64,000 bases of DNA from contig NZ_CP024608.1 of NCBI RefSeq assembly GCF_002752675.1, positions 5,084,001-5,148,000 on the forward strand, read 5' to 3'. Under the pieces are notes generated by a model. The model did not search any database. It was not told the DNA's origin and saw only the letters and a program-made list of their open reading frames with translations. This document shows, piece by piece, positions 61,887 to 64,000 of this stretch. A program made the translations under genes and the position numbers. Each line of letters begins with the position of its first letter. The stretch's first letter is position 1. Source of the DNA: Massilia violaceinigra (lineage in GTDB: Bacteria; Pseudomonadota; Gammaproteobacteria; Burkholderiales; Burkholderiaceae_D).

Positions 61887-64000
61887 TCAGGATTTTTGCA
61901 TCTGCTGCTGGAAGGTGATCTCGATGAATTCGGCCGGCCGGCTGACCGCCACCAGGATGGTGACGCGCAGGATGCCTTCGAGAATATCTTCGGCGGTCAT
62001 GGTTTCGTTCAGGCCGACCGAGACGCTGAAGGCGTCGTCCGGGCTGGCGCCGGCCAGGCCGCCGCGCTTCCAGATGCCGGTCAGGAAGTTGCGCGCCATG
62101 CTCTTGATGGTGACCCAGGTGTTGGCCACGTTCGGCTCGAACACATAAGCCTTGCTGGCCAGGCGCAGCGACTCTTCCAGCATGATCATGGTGCGCCGCA
62201 CGTTGATGTAGCGCCAGTCGAGGCTGTTGCCGTCGAGAGTGCGCGCGCCCCACACCAGGGTGCCTTCGCCGATGAAGGTGCGGATCGCATTGATCGATTT
62301 GCCGGTGGTGCTGACGTTCAGGTCTTCCTGGTCGTCGTGGGTGATGTTGACCGACGGCGAGGTCACGGCCGCCAGGCTGACGTTGGCCGGGGCCTTCCAG
62401 ACTCCGCGCGTATTGTCGACCATGGTGTACAGGCCGGCCATCGCCGCGCTCGGCGGCAGCAGGTTGAGGTTGCGCTGCACGGCCAGCAAGATGCGCGAAT
62501 ACAGCGGGCTGATCGCCACCAGGGTGTTGTGCACGGTGGCGATCTGGTGCAGGCGGTCGGCGCCGTCCTCCACCGTTTTCCAGTCGCGCACGATGGCGTC
62601 CAGGGTCTTGCCCACCTGGGTGGCCTTGATCCGCGCCGCCGGGCTCTTGCTGGTGTCGGCGTACAGCACGCTGGCCAGGTCGTTGCTGAGCAGGTCCTTG
62701 AGCTTGGTCCGGTTCTCGGCATCGAAATAAGTGAAATCGAGATCCTTGGCGGCCACGATGGTCGTGTTCACCCACGGATAGTAAGCGGCGCCGAAGGCCA
62801 GGAAGCTGGTGCCTACCCCTTCGCGGAACTGGTTGACGGGACCGTCGTTCAATTCCTTCTCGCCGTTATACACATCGAGAATGGCAAAACGGCTCTTCAT
62901 CTTGTAGCCGCAGTGCATCAGCATCTGGGCTTGCAGACTGTAGCAGTCATCTTTGGCCAGCAGCACGGCTTCCGGAATGACCAGCATGGTCGGTTCCTGC
63001 TCCTTGAGCAAGACATCGATACCGGCCTGCAGGGCGTCGGCCTCGGGCTGGGCCTGGTAGTCGCCCACCGAGACAATGTAGCAGGCGCCGCCGCCATTCT
63101 GGAAAAACAGTTTCATGCTGTGGTACAGCAGGTGCTTGCCGCCGGTCTTGACCAGTTTGTAAGGCACGAACGCGCGCGCTTTTTCCGCCTTGAGTTTCAG
63201 CGCGTAGGCGGGGATGGCGGCGGTGGCGGCCTTGTCTGACGCTGCCTGGGCATCCTGGGCGGCTTTCTCCGCAGCATCGTAGGCGGTCGTTTTGGCTGCT
63301 TTCTGCTCGGCGCTGGCTTTGTCGAGCTCGGCCTTGGCAGCGTCCGCCTTCTTGCGCAGGTCCGCCGCCGTGTCGGCGGCTGTCGCGGCGACCGTGACGA
63401 GGTCGGATGCATCGCCAGCCTTGGCACTGCCCTTGGCTGCCGTCTCAGCCTTTAAAGCTGCGGCCTCGGCTGCTTCGGACTGGGATTTTTTATCGGCGTT
63501 GCCGGCGTCGGCCTCCAGCGCTTTCTTGGCTTCGTTCGCGGCGGTTCTGGCCGAGTCCGCTGCCGCGCGCAAGACCGGGTCCTCGGCGCCAGCGGTTTGG
63601 ACAGGGGCGGCGCCGCTCTTGGCACTGTCTTTGGCGGCCGCTTCAGCCTTCGCAGCGGCGGCCTCGGTTTCTTCGGACTTGGCTTTTTTTTCGGCGTTGT
63701 CGGCGTCGGCATCGAGCGCTTTCCTGGCCTCGTCCGCAGCTGTTCTGGCCTTGTTCGCTGTCTCGCGCAAGGCGGGATCCTCGGCGCCGGCGCCAGCGGC
63801 AGGGGCTGCGCCTTCCGCCAGCGGCGCGACGCCCGAAAAATCGGCATCGTCCTGACGCTCGACTTTATCGAAGGTGAACACCGGCACTGGCGGACCGCCG
63901 AAGTGGACCTCGAATTCGGCCATCGAGCTGATCCGCATTGCCTTGTTGGTCAGGGATGAACCCTTGTAATCGGCGATCTGCGTGTGGCCGACAAAGGCAG
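61887..64000 (-). CDS. eCIS contractile sheath protein (partial at 5' end)
   Basis: Sheath subunit, 704 codons visible. The frame stays open to the window edge and reads AFVGHTQIADYKGSSLTNKA before the first in-window ATG, so that ATG (63938) is not the true start; the family N terminus lies beyond the window. Conserved sheath blocks are present: ISSMAEFEVHFGG, LFFQNGGGACYIVSVGDY, the DGNSLDWRYINVRRTMIMLE strand-helix, and the C terminus with FIEITFQQQ. Between VFTF and the FFQNGGG block there is an extra Ala/Lys-rich segment of about 200 residues. A stop at 61887 precedes the tube gene by 49 bases. Confidence 0.9.
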   Translation of the reverse strand, partial: AFVGHTQIADYKGSSLTNKAMRISSMAEFEVHFGGPPVPVFTFDKVERQDDADFSGVAPLAEGAAPAAGAGAEDPALRETANKARTAADEARKALDADADNAEKKAKSEETEAAAAKAEAAAKDSAKSGAAPVQTAGAEDPVLRAAADSARTAANEAKKALEADAGNADKKSQSEAAEAAALKAETAAKGSAKAGDASDLVTVAATAADTAADLRKKADAAKAELDKASAEQKAAKTTAYDAAEKAAQDAQAASDKAATAAIPAYALKLKAEKARAFVPYKLVKTGGKHLLYHSMKLFFQNGGGACYIVSVGDYQAQPEADALQAGIDVLLKEQEPTMLVIPEAVLLAKDDCYSLQAQMLMHCGYKMKSRFAILDVYNGEKELNDGPVNQFREGVGTSFLAFGAAYYPWVNTTIVAAKDLDFTYFDAENRTKLKDLLSNDLASVLYADTSKSPAARIKATQVGKTLDAIVRDWKTVEDGADRLHQIATVHNTLVAISPLYSRILLAVQRNLNLLPPSAAMAGLYTMVDNTRGVWKAPANVSLAAVTSPSVNITHDDQEDLNVSTTGKSINAIRTFIGEGTLVWGARTLDGNSLDWRYINVRRTMIMLEESLRLASKAYVFEPNVANTWVTIKSMARNFLTGIWKRGGLAGASPDDAFSVSVGLNETMTAEDILEGILRVTILVAVSRPAEFIEITFQQQMQKS
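63396..63791 (-). repeat. Two 66-codon Ala/Lys/Glu-rich repeats inside the sheath gene
   Basis: Two 198-base units each start AGAEDPxLRxxA and continue with ARTAAxEAxKALxADAxNAxKK, then AAA/KAExAAK. The sequence has helical, charged character and would form helical or coiled-coil decoration on the sheath surface. Further Ala-rich helix continues to about 63215 without clear repeat. Confidence 0.85.

Noticed and set aside
37419..64000. Type VI secretion system
   Set aside because: The VgrG-like and PAAR genes are suggestive, but there are no TssJLM membrane-complex, TssBC two-part sheath or ClpV genes; the ATPase, LysM and tape-measure proteins are of eCIS type.

Overview
The window is GC-rich, densely coded DNA from a Gram-negative proteobacterium. 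Gene content and protein style point to a betaproteobacterium of the Oxalobacteraceae (Massilia/Duganella/Janthinobacterium type). Supporting features are a Fur-controlled TonB receptor, a PaoABC-type molybdenum aldehyde oxidoreductase, DUF4214 proteins, a secreted GH18 chitinase and an Afp/PVC-like contractile particle. The taxon is an inference from family content; no rRNA, tRNA, CRISPR array or insertion sequence was seen.

Layout. 1-9.3 kb holds housekeeping and accessory genes: a GH28 polygalacturonase cut by the window edge, a TonB-dependent siderophore receptor behind a Fur box, a DUF455 ferritin-like protein, PstS, the decayed remnant of a chemoreceptor gene, a WGR-domain DNA ligase, a hotdog thioesterase and an APC permease. 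9.5-14 kb is a tandem array of three paralogous DUF4214 proteins. 14.4-17.2 kb has an M48 lipoprotein protease and a Fic toxin-antitoxin pair. 17.7-21.5 kb is a paoABC-like operon, followed by a JmjC/cupin-8 protein, a methyltransferase and a large CHASE-PAS hybrid histidine kinase. 27.4-28.6 kb carries a tandem pair of duplicated lipoproteins.

28.6-33.5 kb is a complete sulfide/persulfide oxidation module. A FisR-like sigma-54 activator with the three-cysteine sensor pattern is divergent from persulfide dioxygenase, a DUF442-SQR fusion and a TauE/SafE exporter. A perfectly spaced -24/-12 promoter and phased upstream half-sites lie between them. 33.6-35.5 kb is a three-gene overlapping operon of two lipoproteins and an unusual TonB_C/TonB_C/parvulin protein. 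35.6-37.2 kb is a chitinase with two carbohydrate-binding modules and long PT linkers.

37.4-64 kb, all on the minus strand and running off the right edge, is an extracellular contractile injection system (eCIS; Afp/PVC-like). In transcription order it encodes sheath (partial), two tube proteins, a DUF5908 protein, a LysM tube-baseplate protein, a VgrG-like spike, PAAR tip, gp25-like wedge, baseplate-J wedge, a putative fibre-like protein, a small unknown, an Afp12-like wedge, a 2246-residue repeat-built tape measure, an AAA+ ATPase, a 943-residue signal-peptide/membrane protein with a TIM-barrel-like region, and a candidate cargo toxin. Four features look unusual: a ~200-residue Ala/Lys-rich repeat insertion in the sheath, a 12-13 copy repeat array in the tape measure with near-identical 264-bp units, the membrane protein, and the cargo candidate. 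The cap (Afp16-like) protein and any further sheath paralogues would lie outside the window.
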